Source: Actinomadura alba
GTDB lineage: Bacteria > Actinomycetota > Actinomycetes > Streptosporangiales > Streptosporangiaceae
DNA: 64,000 nt
Direction: 5' to 3'
NCBI RefSeq assembly: GCF_014323705.1
Contig: NZ_JABVEC010000019.1
Location: 105,767-169,766, forward strand
A program made the position numbers and the translations under genes. Of this stretch, positions 32,580-41,017 are shown piece after piece. Within the stretch, counting starts at the first letter, position 1, and each line of letters begins with the position of its first letter. The notes under the pieces were generated by a model. The model saw nothing but the letters and a program-made list of their open reading frames with translations, was not told where the DNA came from and ran no database searches.

Positions 32580-35090
32580 TCAAGGTGTCAGGGTCAGCGT
32601 GTGCTCGGCCTCCCGGCGGATCGTGTCCGGTCGTGACCGCATCGGGATTGTCGCGCCCCGGGCCCAGAGCGGCGCCTGATCCCAGTAGTGGTCGGCGAAC
32701 GCGTGACCGGAGGCGCCGGTGAGGTTGATCCACCGTGACCGGTCCAGGTCGCCCAGGTCGACGACCATGCGCATCGACGGCACCGCGGTGACCTCGTAGC
32801 CATCCTGTACGTCCCACCCGGTGGCGTTCACGATCGAAGCACCCCCGGCCAGCTTCATCGGCCCCCGGTTGAAGAGCCGTTCGATCGGCGCGATGCCCGA
32901 CGTACCGAAGCTCTCGTTGGTCAGGGTGAGGGTGTGCAGGTCGCCCCACTTCCATTCCGCCGGGTCGCCGCCGAGCCGGTCGCGCAGCTCACGGTCGGCG
33001 TCCTTCAGCGCCCCGCGCAGCATATCATCGCGGGTCTCCTTCACCCCGGCCGTGCGCACGTCGTCCCACCACGGGTCAGCGGGCCGGTCCAGCAGCCCTC
33101 GCAGTACCTCGAACCACCGGTCGCCCCCGTCCGGGCGGGCCCCCTCGGGCAGCTCGTCGTTGAAGGTCCGCAGCAGCAGGTGCCGGTAGGCCGCGTTGTA
33201 GAACGCCGCCGCAGCGGAGTCCTCGCCCTGGTCGAAGTTCCATCCGCGCAGCAGCCCCACCGCGTCGCCGGAGCCCACCCGCGCCAGGTGCGGCACCAGG
33301 GCCGGCGCGAACCCGTTGCGCCCGTCCAGCTGGATCCGCCCCATCGTGGCCACGTCCATCTTCGGCGTCCCGGCGACCAGTTGCTCGATCCGTGCGGCGC
33401 GATATCCGTACGACCAGTCCTTGGTCAGCAGGTGCCGGTAGCCCGGCGCGGCGGCGGCGTTGTTCGCGGTGACGATGTAGCCCCGCTCGGGGTCGTGCAC
33501 GGAGGGCAGCTCGTCGAAGGGGATGAAGCTCTCCCACTCCTGGTCCCCGGTCCAGCCCTGCGCGGGCCACCGCCCGTCGCCCTTCGCGCGGATCGGGATG
33601 CGCCCGGGCGCCTGGTAGCCGATGCCGCCGTCCACGTCGGCGTAGACGAGGTTCTGCGCCGGTACCTCGAACGACTTCGCCGCGGTGCGGAACTCGGCCC
33701 AGTTCCGCGCGGTGTTCAGCAGCACGATGGCGTCGGCCGTACGGCCGGGGTCGAGGGCGGTCCACCTCAGCGCGACCGCCGAGCCGCGCCCCGCCGTGCG
33801 CGCGTCCTCCAGCACATCGGACAGCAGCGGACCGTGCCGGGTGGCCCGCACGGTGATCGTCACGGGTTTCCCGCCGGCGACCTCGATCCGCTCGGTCCTG
33901 GTCGTCAGCGGCTCTCGCTTGCCCTTGTACTCGTACGTCCCGCCGCTCACCCGCTCCAGGTACAGGTCGCTGACGTCGGGGGCCAGGTTGGTGAAACCCC
34001 AGGCGATGCGGTCGTTGTGCCCGATCACGATGCCGGGCACGCCGGAGAAGCCGAACCCGGTGACGTCGAGAGGGCAGGCGGGGGACGACTGCCGGCAGTG
34101 CAGGCCCACCTGGTACCAGAGCGAGGGCATGTGCGGGGCGAGGTGCGGATCGTTGGCGAGCAGCGGCCGCCCGGTGGTGGTGCGGCTGCCCGCGACCACC
34201 CACGAGTTCGATCCGATGCCGGGTGCCCCGTTGCCCATCATGGCCGGCATCGCCTTGATCGCCCGCGACACCCGTTCCAGTGAGCCGGCCGTGGCGGGCT
34301 GGGCATCGGTGCCGGCCGGCCGGCCTCCCGCAGACCGCTCGTCGCCCTTTCGCTCACCGCCCGGCCGCGGATCCGGCACGATCACGGGGTTCCGCTCGTA
34401 CGGGTAGTCGGGGAAGAGCTGGTCCACGCGGTCGGCGGGCACCTTGGTCGCCGCGATGCCGCGGCCGAGCTCGTCCTCGATGTTGGAGCGCAGGTCCCAG
34501 GCCATCGCCTTGAGCCAGGCCAGCGAGTCCACGGGCGTCCAGGGCTCGGGCCGGTAGCCGGAGTTGCGCAGGCCGAGGACGGCGTACTCCAGGCTCTGCG
34601 TGGAGGTGTTCGGGTGCTGCGACAGCCAGGCGTTGACACCGGCCGCGTAGGCCTCGAGGTACCGCCGGGTGTCCGGCCTGAGCAGCGCGAGCTCCTGCTC
34701 GGCCACCCGCCGCCAGCCGAGGGTCCGTACGACCTTGTCGGTGTCGAGCGTGGAGTCGCCGAACAGCTCCGACAGCCGGCCCGCCGTGACGTGCCGCCGG
34801 AAGTCCATCTCCCAGAACCTGTCCTGCGCGTGCACATAGCCCTGAGCCCGCAGCAGGTCATCGGCGGTGTCGGCGTAGATCTGCGGTACCCCCCACCGGT
34901 CGCGGTGGACCGTGACGGTCTTGCCGAGACCCTTGAGGGTCACCCGCCCGTCCATCTCCGGGAAGGAGCGCTGGATCGTCCACCGCACGTACAGCGCGAG
35001 GATCAGTGCGATCGTCAGCAGCAGGATCAAGATCCGCACCGCCCAGCGGGCGGGCCGCGGGAGTCGTGCGAGCGGCGCGAACCTGACCAT
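32580..35090 (-). CDS. Membrane-anchored penicillin acylase family protein
   Basis: 836-aa Ntn-hydrolase precursor. An N-terminal signal anchor lies at about 17-36 (VRILILLLTIALILALYV). The alpha chain includes VTVHRDRWGVPQIYADT and RAQGYVHAQDRFWEMDFRRH. A disordered spacer lies at about 240-270. The autocleavage site GIG-SNSWVV gives Ser294 as the N-terminal nucleophile of the beta chain, followed by GRPLLANDPHL. The beta chain has VYADVDGGIGYQAPGRIP and YIVTANN. Possible substrates are acyl-homoserine lactones, beta-lactams or N-acyl amides. AAGGGG 6 nt upstream supports the ATG at 35090. Divergent from the aminotransferase gene. Confidence 0.92.
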   Translation of the reverse strand: MVRFAPLARLPRPARWAVRILILLLTIALILALYVRWTIQRSFPEMDGRVTLKGLGKTVTVHRDRWGVPQIYADTADDLLRAQGYVHAQDRFWEMDFRRHVTAGRLSELFGDSTLDTDKVVRTLGWRRVAEQELALLRPDTRRYLEAYAAGVNAWLSQHPNTSTQSLEYAVLGLRNSGYRPEPWTPVDSLAWLKAMAWDLRSNIEDELGRGIAATKVPADRVDQLFPDYPYERNPVIVPDPRPGGERKGDERSAGGRPAGTDAQPATAGSLERVSRAIKAMPAMMGNGAPGIGSNSWVVAGSRTTTGRPLLANDPHLAPHMPSLWYQVGLHCRQSSPACPLDVTGFGFSGVPGIVIGHNDRIAWGFTNLAPDVSDLYLERVSGGTYEYKGKREPLTTRTERIEVAGGKPVTITVRATRHGPLLSDVLEDARTAGRGSAVALRWTALDPGRTADAIVLLNTARNWAEFRTAAKSFEVPAQNLVYADVDGGIGYQAPGRIPIRAKGDGRWPAQGWTGDQEWESFIPFDELPSVHDPERGYIVTANNAAAAPGYRHLLTKDWSYGYRAARIEQLVAGTPKMDVATMGRIQLDGRNGFAPALVPHLARVGSGDAVGLLRGWNFDQGEDSAAAAFYNAAYRHLLLRTFNDELPEGARPDGGDRWFEVLRGLLDRPADPWWDDVRTAGVKETRDDMLRGALKDADRELRDRLGGDPAEWKWGDLHTLTLTNESFGTSGIAPIERLFNRGPMKLAGGASIVNATGWDVQDGYEVTAVPSMRMVVDLGDLDRSRWINLTGASGHAFADHYWDQAPLWARGATIPMRSRPDTIRREAEHTLTLTP

Positions 35091-35194
35091 CGGACACCCC
35101 TTCGTGTCGGCCCCGGGACATGCCCGATCAGACGTTGTCGAAGAGTAAAGCATCCACTGCAGGAGCTTCCGGACATGTAGCTCACACTGGAGCC

Positions 35195-36232
35195 ATGGAG
35201 ATCGTTGAAGCGACAGGACTCTGGGAGCCGGAACCCGGCTGGCTGAACACCGCGAGCTACGGACTGCCGCCTCGACCGGCCTGGTCGGCACTGCAGCAGG
35301 CCCTGGACGAGTGGCGGCGCGGCGCGGTCTCGTGGGATGGCTGGGACGCCTCGGTCGGCCGGTCGCGCGCCGCCTTCGCCCGCCTCGTCGGCGTCGGGGC
35401 GGACGACGTCGCGATCGGCGCCAACGTCTCCGGGCTGCTGTCGGTGGTCGCGGCGGGACTGCCGGACGGCGCCCGGGTCGTGGTGCCCGAGATCGAGTTC
35501 ACCTCGAACCTGTTCCCCTGGCTCGTGCACGCCGACCGGGGCGTGGAGATCGTCACGGTGCCGCTGGACGAGCTGGCGGGCGCGATCGACGAGCGCGTCG
35601 ATCTGGTCGCGTTCAGCGTCGTGCAGTCGGCGACCGGCGAGCTCTCCCCCGCCGACGACGTCATCGCGGCGGCTCGCGCGCACGGCGCGCTGGTCGTGGC
35701 CGATGCGACGCAGGCGTGCGGGTGGCTGCCGGTCGACGCGAGCCGGTACGACGTGCTCGCGTGCGCGGCGTACAAGTGGCTGATGGCACCGCGCGGCGCC
35801 GCCTTCTGCTACGTCGCGCCCGCGCTGCGCGACCGGCTGCGGCCACTGCAGGCCGGCTGGTACGCGGGCGAGGTCCACGCCTATTACGGCCCGCCGCTGC
35901 GGCTGGCCGAGTCGGCGCGACGGCTCGACACCTCCCCCGCCTGGTTCTCGTACGTCGGGGCGGCGCCCGCGCTGGAACTGCTGAACGACATCGGCGTCGA
36001 CCGCGTCCACGAGCACGACGTCGCCCTGGCCGACCGCTTCCGCGCGGGCCTCGGCCTGCCGCCGGGCGACAGCGCCATCGTCAGCGTCGACCTGCCCGGC
36101 GCCGAGCGGCGGCTGGCCGCGGCGGGCGTACGGGCGGCCGTACGGGACGGGCGGCTCCGCGCGTCGTTCCACGTCTACACGACCGAGGCCGACGTCGACG
36201 AGGCGCTGAACGCCCTGTCCGACGCGCGCTGA
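35195..36232 (+). CDS. Class V aminotransferase-fold PLP enzyme (cysteine desulfurase-like)
   Basis: 345 aa. N-terminal WLNTASYGLPPRPAW, IGANVSGLLSVVAAGLPDGARVVVPEIEFTSNLFPW, PLP-contacting Asp170 in VVADATQACGWLPVDA, and the PLP lysine Lys194 in CAAYKWLMAPRG. The enzyme groups with class V selenocysteine-lyase/isopenicillin-epimerase-like proteins. No active-site cysteine loop of a classical NifS is obvious, so a desulfurase role is not assumed. The start at 35195 has GGAG upstream. It shares a short divergent promoter region with the penicillin acylase gene. Confidence 0.87.
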   Translation: MEIVEATGLWEPEPGWLNTASYGLPPRPAWSALQQALDEWRRGAVSWDGWDASVGRSRAAFARLVGVGADDVAIGANVSGLLSVVAAGLPDGARVVVPEIEFTSNLFPWLVHADRGVEIVTVPLDELAGAIDERVDLVAFSVVQSATGELSPADDVIAAARAHGALVVADATQACGWLPVDASRYDVLACAAYKWLMAPRGAAFCYVAPALRDRLRPLQAGWYAGEVHAYYGPPLRLAESARRLDTSPAWFSYVGAAPALELLNDIGVDRVHEHDVALADRFRAGLGLPPGDSAIVSVDLPGAERRLAAAGVRAAVRDGRLRASFHVYTTEADVDEALNALSDAR

Positions 36233-36271
36233 GACGCGCCGCGGCGCTTCGACCCGGCCGGCGTCAGGCGG

Positions 36272-36823
36272 TCACGCCCCCACGGAACCATCGATTCGTT
36301 CGCGGAGCAGGTCGGCGTGACCGAGGTGCCGGGCGTACTCGGCGATGAGGTGCACCATGATCCGGCGAAGCGAGATCGGCTCGCCGGTCCGCCTCCTGAT
36401 CCCCGTATCGTCCAGGGATGCTGCGGCCACGATCTGCCTGGACCGCTCGCACTCGGCCCGCCAGACGCCGAAGGCCTCGTCGACGTCGCCGTCCAGGGTG
36501 TCGAAGTCCTGATCGGGGTCGTCGTCGGAGTAGTAGAGCATCGGCAGGTCCTCGCCGGCGAACTGCTGGCGGAACCACCACCGCTCGACCCCGGCCAGGT
36601 GCCGCACCAGACCGTGGAGCGACAGCGAGGACGGCGGCACGGAGCACTCGGACAGCCGCTCCCGCGGTATGCCGGCGCACTTCAGCTCGAAGGTCGCCCG
36701 GTGCCAGTCCAGGACCGAACTCAGGATCTCGCGCTCGTCGCCGACATCCGGTGGGGTGATGCGGGTGTCGTCACTCCACGTCGCCGAATAGTGCTTGGGA
36801 TTGGGAACGGATGCGCCGGTCAT
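36272..36823 (-). CDS. DinB family protein (DUF664 type, mycothiol-dependent-like)
   Basis: 183 aa. A DinB four-helix fold is indicated by ILSSVLDWHRATFELKCAGIP, SLSLHGLVRHLAGVERWWFRQQFAG and the metal-binding C-terminal helix RRIMVHLIAEYARHLGHADLLRERIDG. The three metal histidines are His in LHGLVRHLAG and in the EYARHLGHAD segment. Related proteins include mycothiol-dependent transferases and isomerases. GGAGGG 6 nt upstream fixes the start. It follows the mce operon by 80 bp on the same strand. A second, degraded copy of its 3' end is at 55294-55389. Confidence 0.87.
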   Translation of the reverse strand: MTGASVPNPKHYSATWSDDTRITPPDVGDEREILSSVLDWHRATFELKCAGIPRERLSECSVPPSSLSLHGLVRHLAGVERWWFRQQFAGEDLPMLYYSDDDPDQDFDTLDGDVDEAFGVWRAECERSRQIVAAASLDDTGIRRRTGEPISLRRIMVHLIAEYARHLGHADLLRERIDGSVGA

Positions 36824-36903
36824 CGCTGCCCTCCTGCTGGGGAATGGTCCGAGTCTGCCAGGAGGTACCGACGATCCGGCGGGCCGCCGGATCGTCCGGA
36901 CGG

Positions 36904-37668
36904 TCAGCGCGGAACGTCGAGGGTGTCGATGTTGGAGATCTTCCACGCACCGCCGTGACGCACCGCGTCGACGGCGAGCATGGCTCCGGCGTAGGAGGTC
37001 TGATCGCCGGTCGTGCGCGTGTTCCGCTGGTCGGCGAAGATCAGCACCCGGGCGCGATCGGCCTGCAGCATCGACACTCCGCTGTCGGTCACCGTGGTCG
37101 TCAGCACCGGCTTGTCCGCGGCGGCCTGCTTGCGCACCGGCCCGAACATCTCCTCGTACTGCCCGACCGCCTTTCCGGTGAGGAGCCGCTTCGCGGCCTG
37201 GTCAGTCTTCGCGACGTCGGCGTAGTCGTAGGAGAAGAGCGTGTTCACCGCACTGGTGATCTGGCCCTTCGCCTCGCTTGTGCGGGCGTTGTCGGTCAGC
37301 GCCGTGTTGCGGGCCGCGGCGCCGCTCCGCAGCCCGTGCGCCTCCATGCCCGACCACACGGCGAGGCCGCCCAGGGCCACGGTCAGCACGCCGAGGGCCA
37401 GCGGCAGCAGTGATCTCCACGACCGGCCGTTCCTGGCGGGTGCCACCGGCGCGCCGCGCTCCTTGCCACCGGGGCTCTCAGCCGCGGCGGCGGACGTGGT
37501 GTCGCGGGCCGGCCGGACCGCGGTCCGAGCGCCGTCGGCGCCGTCAGCACCGTCAACACCGGCAGCGCCGTCAGCGCCATCCGGGCGCGGCCGCGTCGAC
37601 CGGTCCGCCGGCGGCTCGGCGGCCGCATGACGCCGCCTGTGGCGGGACAACTGCCGGGGCGAAGGCAT
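36904..37668 (-). CDS. Mce-associated membrane protein 4 (last of the operon)
   Basis: 254 aa. A long disordered N-terminus (about 1-85) contains a GADGADGA-type repeat encoded by 9-bp units (about 37530-37582). One transmembrane helix (LLPLALGVLTVALGGLAVWSG, about 88-108) is followed by an extracytoplasmic domain: RNTALTDNARTSEAKGQITSAVNTLFSYDYADVAKTDQAAKRLLTG and VLIFADQRNTRT. This is the Mas (Mce-associated) fold, thought to stabilise Mce complexes. It closes the run of four mas genes, 18 bp after the previous one. Confidence 0.8.
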   Translation of the reverse strand: MPSPRQLSRHRRRHAAAEPPADRSTRPRPDGADGAAGVDGADGADGARTAVRPARDTTSAAAAESPGGKERGAPVAPARNGRSWRSLLPLALGVLTVALGGLAVWSGMEAHGLRSGAAARNTALTDNARTSEAKGQITSAVNTLFSYDYADVAKTDQAAKRLLTGKAVGQYEEMFGPVRKQAAADKPVLTTTVTDSGVSMLQADRARVLIFADQRNTRTTGDQTSYAGAMLAVDAVRHGGAWKISNIDTLDVPR

Positions 37669-37686
37669 GGGTGGCTCCCTTTCGGC

Positions 37687-38466
37687 TCAGGATCGCGGAG
37701 TCGACCCGGGGTTCGGGGCGGTGTCTCCGATGGGCGCCTGCCCCAGGGCGGTGAGCTTCCAGCCTGAGGAGGTCCGGGTCAGCTGCCCCAGCAGGCGGCT
37801 CTGCTTGGTGGTGGGCGTGCCCGTCGGCGGGGTGACCGTGATCTGTACGGCGACGATGACGCCGGCCTTCCCCGCGCGGTCGTCCAGCTCGGTGACCGCC
37901 CCTTCCAGGATCCGGGCGGTGCTGATCGTCTTGGCCTGCCGTACCTGCTGCTCGAACTGCTCCCTGCCCTGCGTGATCTGCTGGTGGAGCTCACCGGCGG
38001 ACGAGTCCAGCCAGATGTTCAGGCCACGGTCCACATCGCGGTGGTCCAGCGTGTTGAGGTTCTGTACGGCCTGCTCACCGGCGCGCAGCACCTCGTCACG
38101 GCTCTGGGAGTAGCGCAGCGAGTCGTCGTGCGCCGCGCGATAGTACGACCAGCCGAACCAGCCCGCGCAGCTCGCCGCGATGACGGCCGGCACGAGCGCG
38201 GCGGCGAGCAGTGGATCGGAACCGCCGGGGGCACGCCACCGCCGGTTCCGGAGGGGCCACCGCACACCGCGGCCGGAGCGGCCGGCACCGGGTCCCTCCG
38301 GCGCCGCGTCGTCCACGTCTGACGCCGGGACCGCCGCGTCCTCTGCGACCCCGTCCTCTGCGACCTGATCCTCAACGACCTGATCCTCAACGACCTGATC
38401 CTCAACGACCTCGTCCTCAACGATCTCGGGCTCGGCGCTCGTCCGGGCGGCTGCCATGTGCCTCAC
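37687..38466 (-). CDS. Mce-associated membrane protein 3
   Basis: 259 aa. An acidic repetitive N-terminus (EIVEDEVVEDQVVEDQ..., about 12-45) comes from a 15-bp tandem repeat. A transmembrane helix at about 95-115 includes LVPAVIAASCAGWFGWSYY. The external domain starts DSLRYSQSRDEVLRAGEQAVQNLNTLDHRDVDRGLNIWLDSSAGELH and ends with VTPPTGTPTTKQSRLLGQL. It resembles Mce-associated protein 1 of this operon in the same regions (SRDEVL, LNTLD, DEGL/DRGL). ATG 38457, nine bases in, is an equally good start. Gap of 24 bp from the preceding gene. Confidence 0.78.
   Translation of the reverse strand: MRHMAAARTSAEPEIVEDEVVEDQVVEDQVVEDQVAEDGVAEDAAVPASDVDDAAPEGPGAGRSGRGVRWPLRNRRWRAPGGSDPLLAAALVPAVIAASCAGWFGWSYYRAAHDDSLRYSQSRDEVLRAGEQAVQNLNTLDHRDVDRGLNIWLDSSAGELHQQITQGREQFEQQVRQAKTISTARILEGAVTELDDRAGKAGVIVAVQITVTPPTGTPTTKQSRLLGQLTRTSSGWKLTALGQAPIGDTAPNPGSTPRS
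38335..38424 (-). repeat. 15-bp tandem repeat in Mce-associated gene 3
   Basis: About six units; three consecutive copies of CTGATCCTCAACGAC (38365-38409) are identical and the flanking units are degenerate. It encodes VVEDQ repeats in the acidic cytoplasmic tail and keeps frame. Confidence 0.85.
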
Positions 38467-38490
38467 CTCATACGTACGAAGAACGGGAAA

Positions 38491-39210
38491 CTAACTGGAT
38501 CGGATGTCGACGATGCGCCAGTGGCCGTCCTGGAGCCGCGCGGTCACCGACAGCTGGGCCGCCGCGACACTGGCGCCGTTCCCGCCACCACGCGTGATCC
38601 GCTGGTCCATGAACACCAGGAGCCGCGCGGTGCCGCCGGATAGACGCGTGACGCCGACCCGCGCCACACTGGTCGTCACCGTCAGACGCTGGGCCGGCGC
38701 CTGCCGCTTCACCTGCGAGAACAGTGCGCTGTACTGGCGGTAGGCGTTGCCGGCGAGAAGGTCCCGAGCGGCCCGCTCGGTCGCCGCCGTGTTCTCGTGG
38801 GAATAGGTGAAGATCTTGGTCAGCGCGTCGCTGACGTCGCCGCCGACCCGCGCCGTCGCGTCGGTGTCGACCAGCGCCCGGTTCGCGGCCGAAGGGCTGC
38901 CGCGCAACTGCTCGGCCCGGACCATCCCCGCCCCGCCGAGGAGCGTGAGGGCGAGGGCGATCACCAGCGGCCCTCGCACCTGACGCAGCGGCCCTCGCAC
39001 CTGACGCAGCCGGCCGGCGGGCCGGCGCCGGCCCGGCCGCGCGGGCACGGGGTTCGGGTCGCCTCCGACCGGCGCCTTCTCCGCTGTGGGCCCGGCGGCT
39101 CCGGCCATGGCGTCCGCCTCCGGGGACCGGTCCGTGGCGGTGGCGGTGCCCGCCGGGTGGTCCTCGGTCCGCGCGCCGGCGCCCACCGGTGTCGTCCGCT
39201 CCGTGCCCAT
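38491..39210 (-). CDS. Mce-associated membrane protein 2
   Basis: 239 aa. A disordered cytoplasmic tail (about 1-80) contains RQVRGPL twice in tandem, made by an exact 21-bp duplication (38965-39006). One membrane helix (LVIALALTLLGGAGMV) lies at about 83-98. The external domain has ANRALVDTDATARVGGDVSDALTKIFTYSHENTAATERAARDLLAG and LLVFMDQRITRGGGNGASVAAAQLSVTARLQDGHWRI, parallel to Mce-associated protein 4. AGGGGGG 8 nt upstream supports the start. The gene starts 2 bp after the stop of Mce-associated gene 1. Confidence 0.8.
   Translation of the reverse strand: MGTERTTPVGAGARTEDHPAGTATATDRSPEADAMAGAAGPTAEKAPVGGDPNPVPARPGRRRPAGRLRQVRGPLRQVRGPLVIALALTLLGGAGMVRAEQLRGSPSAANRALVDTDATARVGGDVSDALTKIFTYSHENTAATERAARDLLAGNAYRQYSALFSQVKRQAPAQRLTVTTSVARVGVTRLSGGTARLLVFMDQRITRGGGNGASVAAAQLSVTARLQDGHWRIVDIRSS
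38965..39006 (-). repeat. Exact 21-bp tandem duplication
   Basis: Two identical neighbouring 21-bp units (38965-38985 and 38986-39006) duplicate seven residues just before the membrane helix of Mce-associated protein 2. Confidence 0.85.
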
Positions 39211-39212
39211 GG

Positions 39213-39746
39213 TCAGGCCCCCCTGACCGGGACCGCCGTGAGCGATCGGAGCTTCCAGCCCGTGGAGGTATGGAGCAGCCCGGCTTCGTAGCGCCTGCGT
39301 TCGGTACTGGGCTTGCCGTTCCGCGGAGTCACCTTGATCTGTACCGACGCGATGATCTGAGCGGTCCCTGCCCGGGTGTCCAGGGCCGTGACGGCGGCGT
39401 CGGTGACGGTGCCCTCGGCACTCGTCCGGGAGCTCTGCAGCCGACGTCTGCTCTCGCCGCTGGTGCGGCGCAGCTCGTCGTGCAACAGGCCGGTGGAGGC
39501 GTCGAGCCACCGCCGCAGCCCCTCGTCGATCCGGCCGCCGTCCATGCTGTTCAGTTCCATGACCCGCCGGCGCCCGTCCGCCAGCGCCTCGTCGCGCGCC
39601 TGCGCGTAGTCCAGGGCGTCCCGGTCGATCCGCAGGTACGACCAGCCGGACCAGGCGGCGAACCCCACGGCCACCAGCACCAGCGCCCAGGCCCGGCGCC
39701 GCGGGCGGCGGGCCCGGGCGCGACGCGTCGTCTCCGGTTCGGTCAT
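39213..39746 (-). CDS. Mce-associated membrane protein 1
   Basis: 177 aa. A basic N-terminus, one membrane helix (ALVLVAVGFAAWSGWSYL, about 21-38) and an external domain: DYAQARDEALADGRRRVMELNSMDGGRIDEGLRRWLDASTGLLHDEL, TAQIIASVQIKVTPRNGKPSTERRRYEAGLL. It matches the Mas family seen at the ends of mce operons. It overlaps the 3' end of mceF by 4 bp (ATGA-type), so it belongs to the same transcript. Confidence 0.82.
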   Translation of the reverse strand: MTEPETTRRARARRPRRRAWALVLVAVGFAAWSGWSYLRIDRDALDYAQARDEALADGRRRVMELNSMDGGRIDEGLRRWLDASTGLLHDELRRTSGESRRRLQSSRTSAEGTVTDAAVTALDTRAGTAQIIASVQIKVTPRNGKPSTERRRYEAGLLHTSTGWKLRSLTAVPVRGA

Positions 39747-41017
39747 TCCCTCTCCGATCCCGTGTCGGTTCCGCGCGGCAGCCCGAGCAGCCCACCCATG
39801 TCGTACGGCCCAGGGGGCAGCGCCGGCAGGCCGAGCGCACCCGGCAGCGGCGAGCCGGCCGTCGCCGTCAGGCTCAGCGATCCCGGCCTCGCCGGGGCCG
39901 GTACCCGGCCGCCTCGGGGCGCGTTCGCGGAGCCCCGTACGTTCACGCCGCTGCTGGGCGGCAGCGTGCAGCGGGCCGAGGTGTTCAGCGGCGGGGCGGG
40001 CGACAGGTCGAGGCCGTTGCGGTAGGTGGTGCCGCGGTATCCGGCGGTGCAGGGCAGCGGGTTGAAGAAGGTCAACGCCATCCCGAACCTGGCGCCCTTG
40101 GAGTTGATCGCCGTCGAGCCCGCCGCCGCCACCGCGGGCAGCCGGACCAGCAGCTCCTCCAGCCCGTTCTGCCGGGTGAGGGCCACGTCCGAGGTGGTCA
40201 GCAGATTCGCCAGCATCACGCTGAGCCCGGGGTCGGTGTCCCGGAGCAGCCCGGTGACCTGCTGCGCGGCCTGCGGGCCCGTCTCGATGAGCCTGCGCAG
40301 ATCTCCGTCGGACTCCCTGAGCTGGCGGGCCAGCAGCCTCGCGTCCCGGCCGAACGAGACGAGGGCGTCGGACATCTCCGTCTGCGTCCGCAGCACCGTC
40401 TGGCCGTCGACGATGAGCCGGGTGGTCTCCGGCGCGGCGTCCGACGCGGCCCGGGTGAGGTCGCCGCCGGTGTCCAGCAGCACCTGGAGGTTGGCGCCCT
40501 GCCCCTGGAAGGCCTGACCGAGTTCGTCCACCACCGTACGGAGCGAGTCGAGGGGCACGGAGGCGGCGAGGGCGTCGACGCTGGTCAGCAGATGCGTCAC
40601 GGGGGCCGGCGTCTGGGTGACGTGCCGCGGGATGAGCGCGCCGTCCGCCAGGAACGGACCGCTGCCCGTGGACGGGCGCAGATCGACGTACTGCTCGCCG
40701 ACCGCGGACAGGTTGGCGACCACCGCCTGGACGGCGGTCGGGATCCGCGGCGCGGAGTCGTCGATGTTCAGGCGGGCCTGGACCCCGTCCCCGGTGAGGT
40801 CGAGCGCGCCGACCCGGCCGACGGACACCCCGCGATAGGTGACGTCGGCACCCGGGTACAACCCGCCGGTCTCGCCGAGATCGAGCTTGACGACGTAGTA
40901 GCCGCGCATCCCGAAGTAGCGCCCGAGGTCGGCGTAGTTGGCGCCGATGTAGGCGATCACGACGACGCCGAGGACGAGGAAGGCGAGATTCTTCAGCTTC
41001 GTACCGAGGGTCAGCAT
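39743..41017 (-). CDS. mceF: MCE family protein MceF
   Basis: 424 aa. The N-terminal membrane helix (about 8-27) is followed by the MCE domain (about 38-115: YVVKLDLGETGGLYPGADVTYRGVSVGRVGAL, VVANLSAVGEQYVDLRP). Then comes a long helical region (about 140-290), with a Pro-rich tail. It is the sixth and last mce subunit and is thought to form part of the periplasm-spanning hexameric lipid channel. NPLPCTAGY and NTSARCTLPP hold two cysteines that could pair. It overlaps mceE by one base. Confidence 0.9.
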   Translation of the reverse strand: MLTLGTKLKNLAFLVLGVVVIAYIGANYADLGRYFGMRGYYVVKLDLGETGGLYPGADVTYRGVSVGRVGALDLTGDGVQARLNIDDSAPRIPTAVQAVVANLSAVGEQYVDLRPSTGSGPFLADGALIPRHVTQTPAPVTHLLTSVDALAASVPLDSLRTVVDELGQAFQGQGANLQVLLDTGGDLTRAASDAAPETTRLIVDGQTVLRTQTEMSDALVSFGRDARLLARQLRESDGDLRRLIETGPQAAQQVTGLLRDTDPGLSVMLANLLTTSDVALTRQNGLEELLVRLPAVAAAGSTAINSKGARFGMALTFFNPLPCTAGYRGTTYRNGLDLSPAPPLNTSARCTLPPSSGVNVRGSANAPRGGRVPAPARPGSLSLTATAGSPLPGALGLPALPPGPYDMGGLLGLPRGTDTGSERE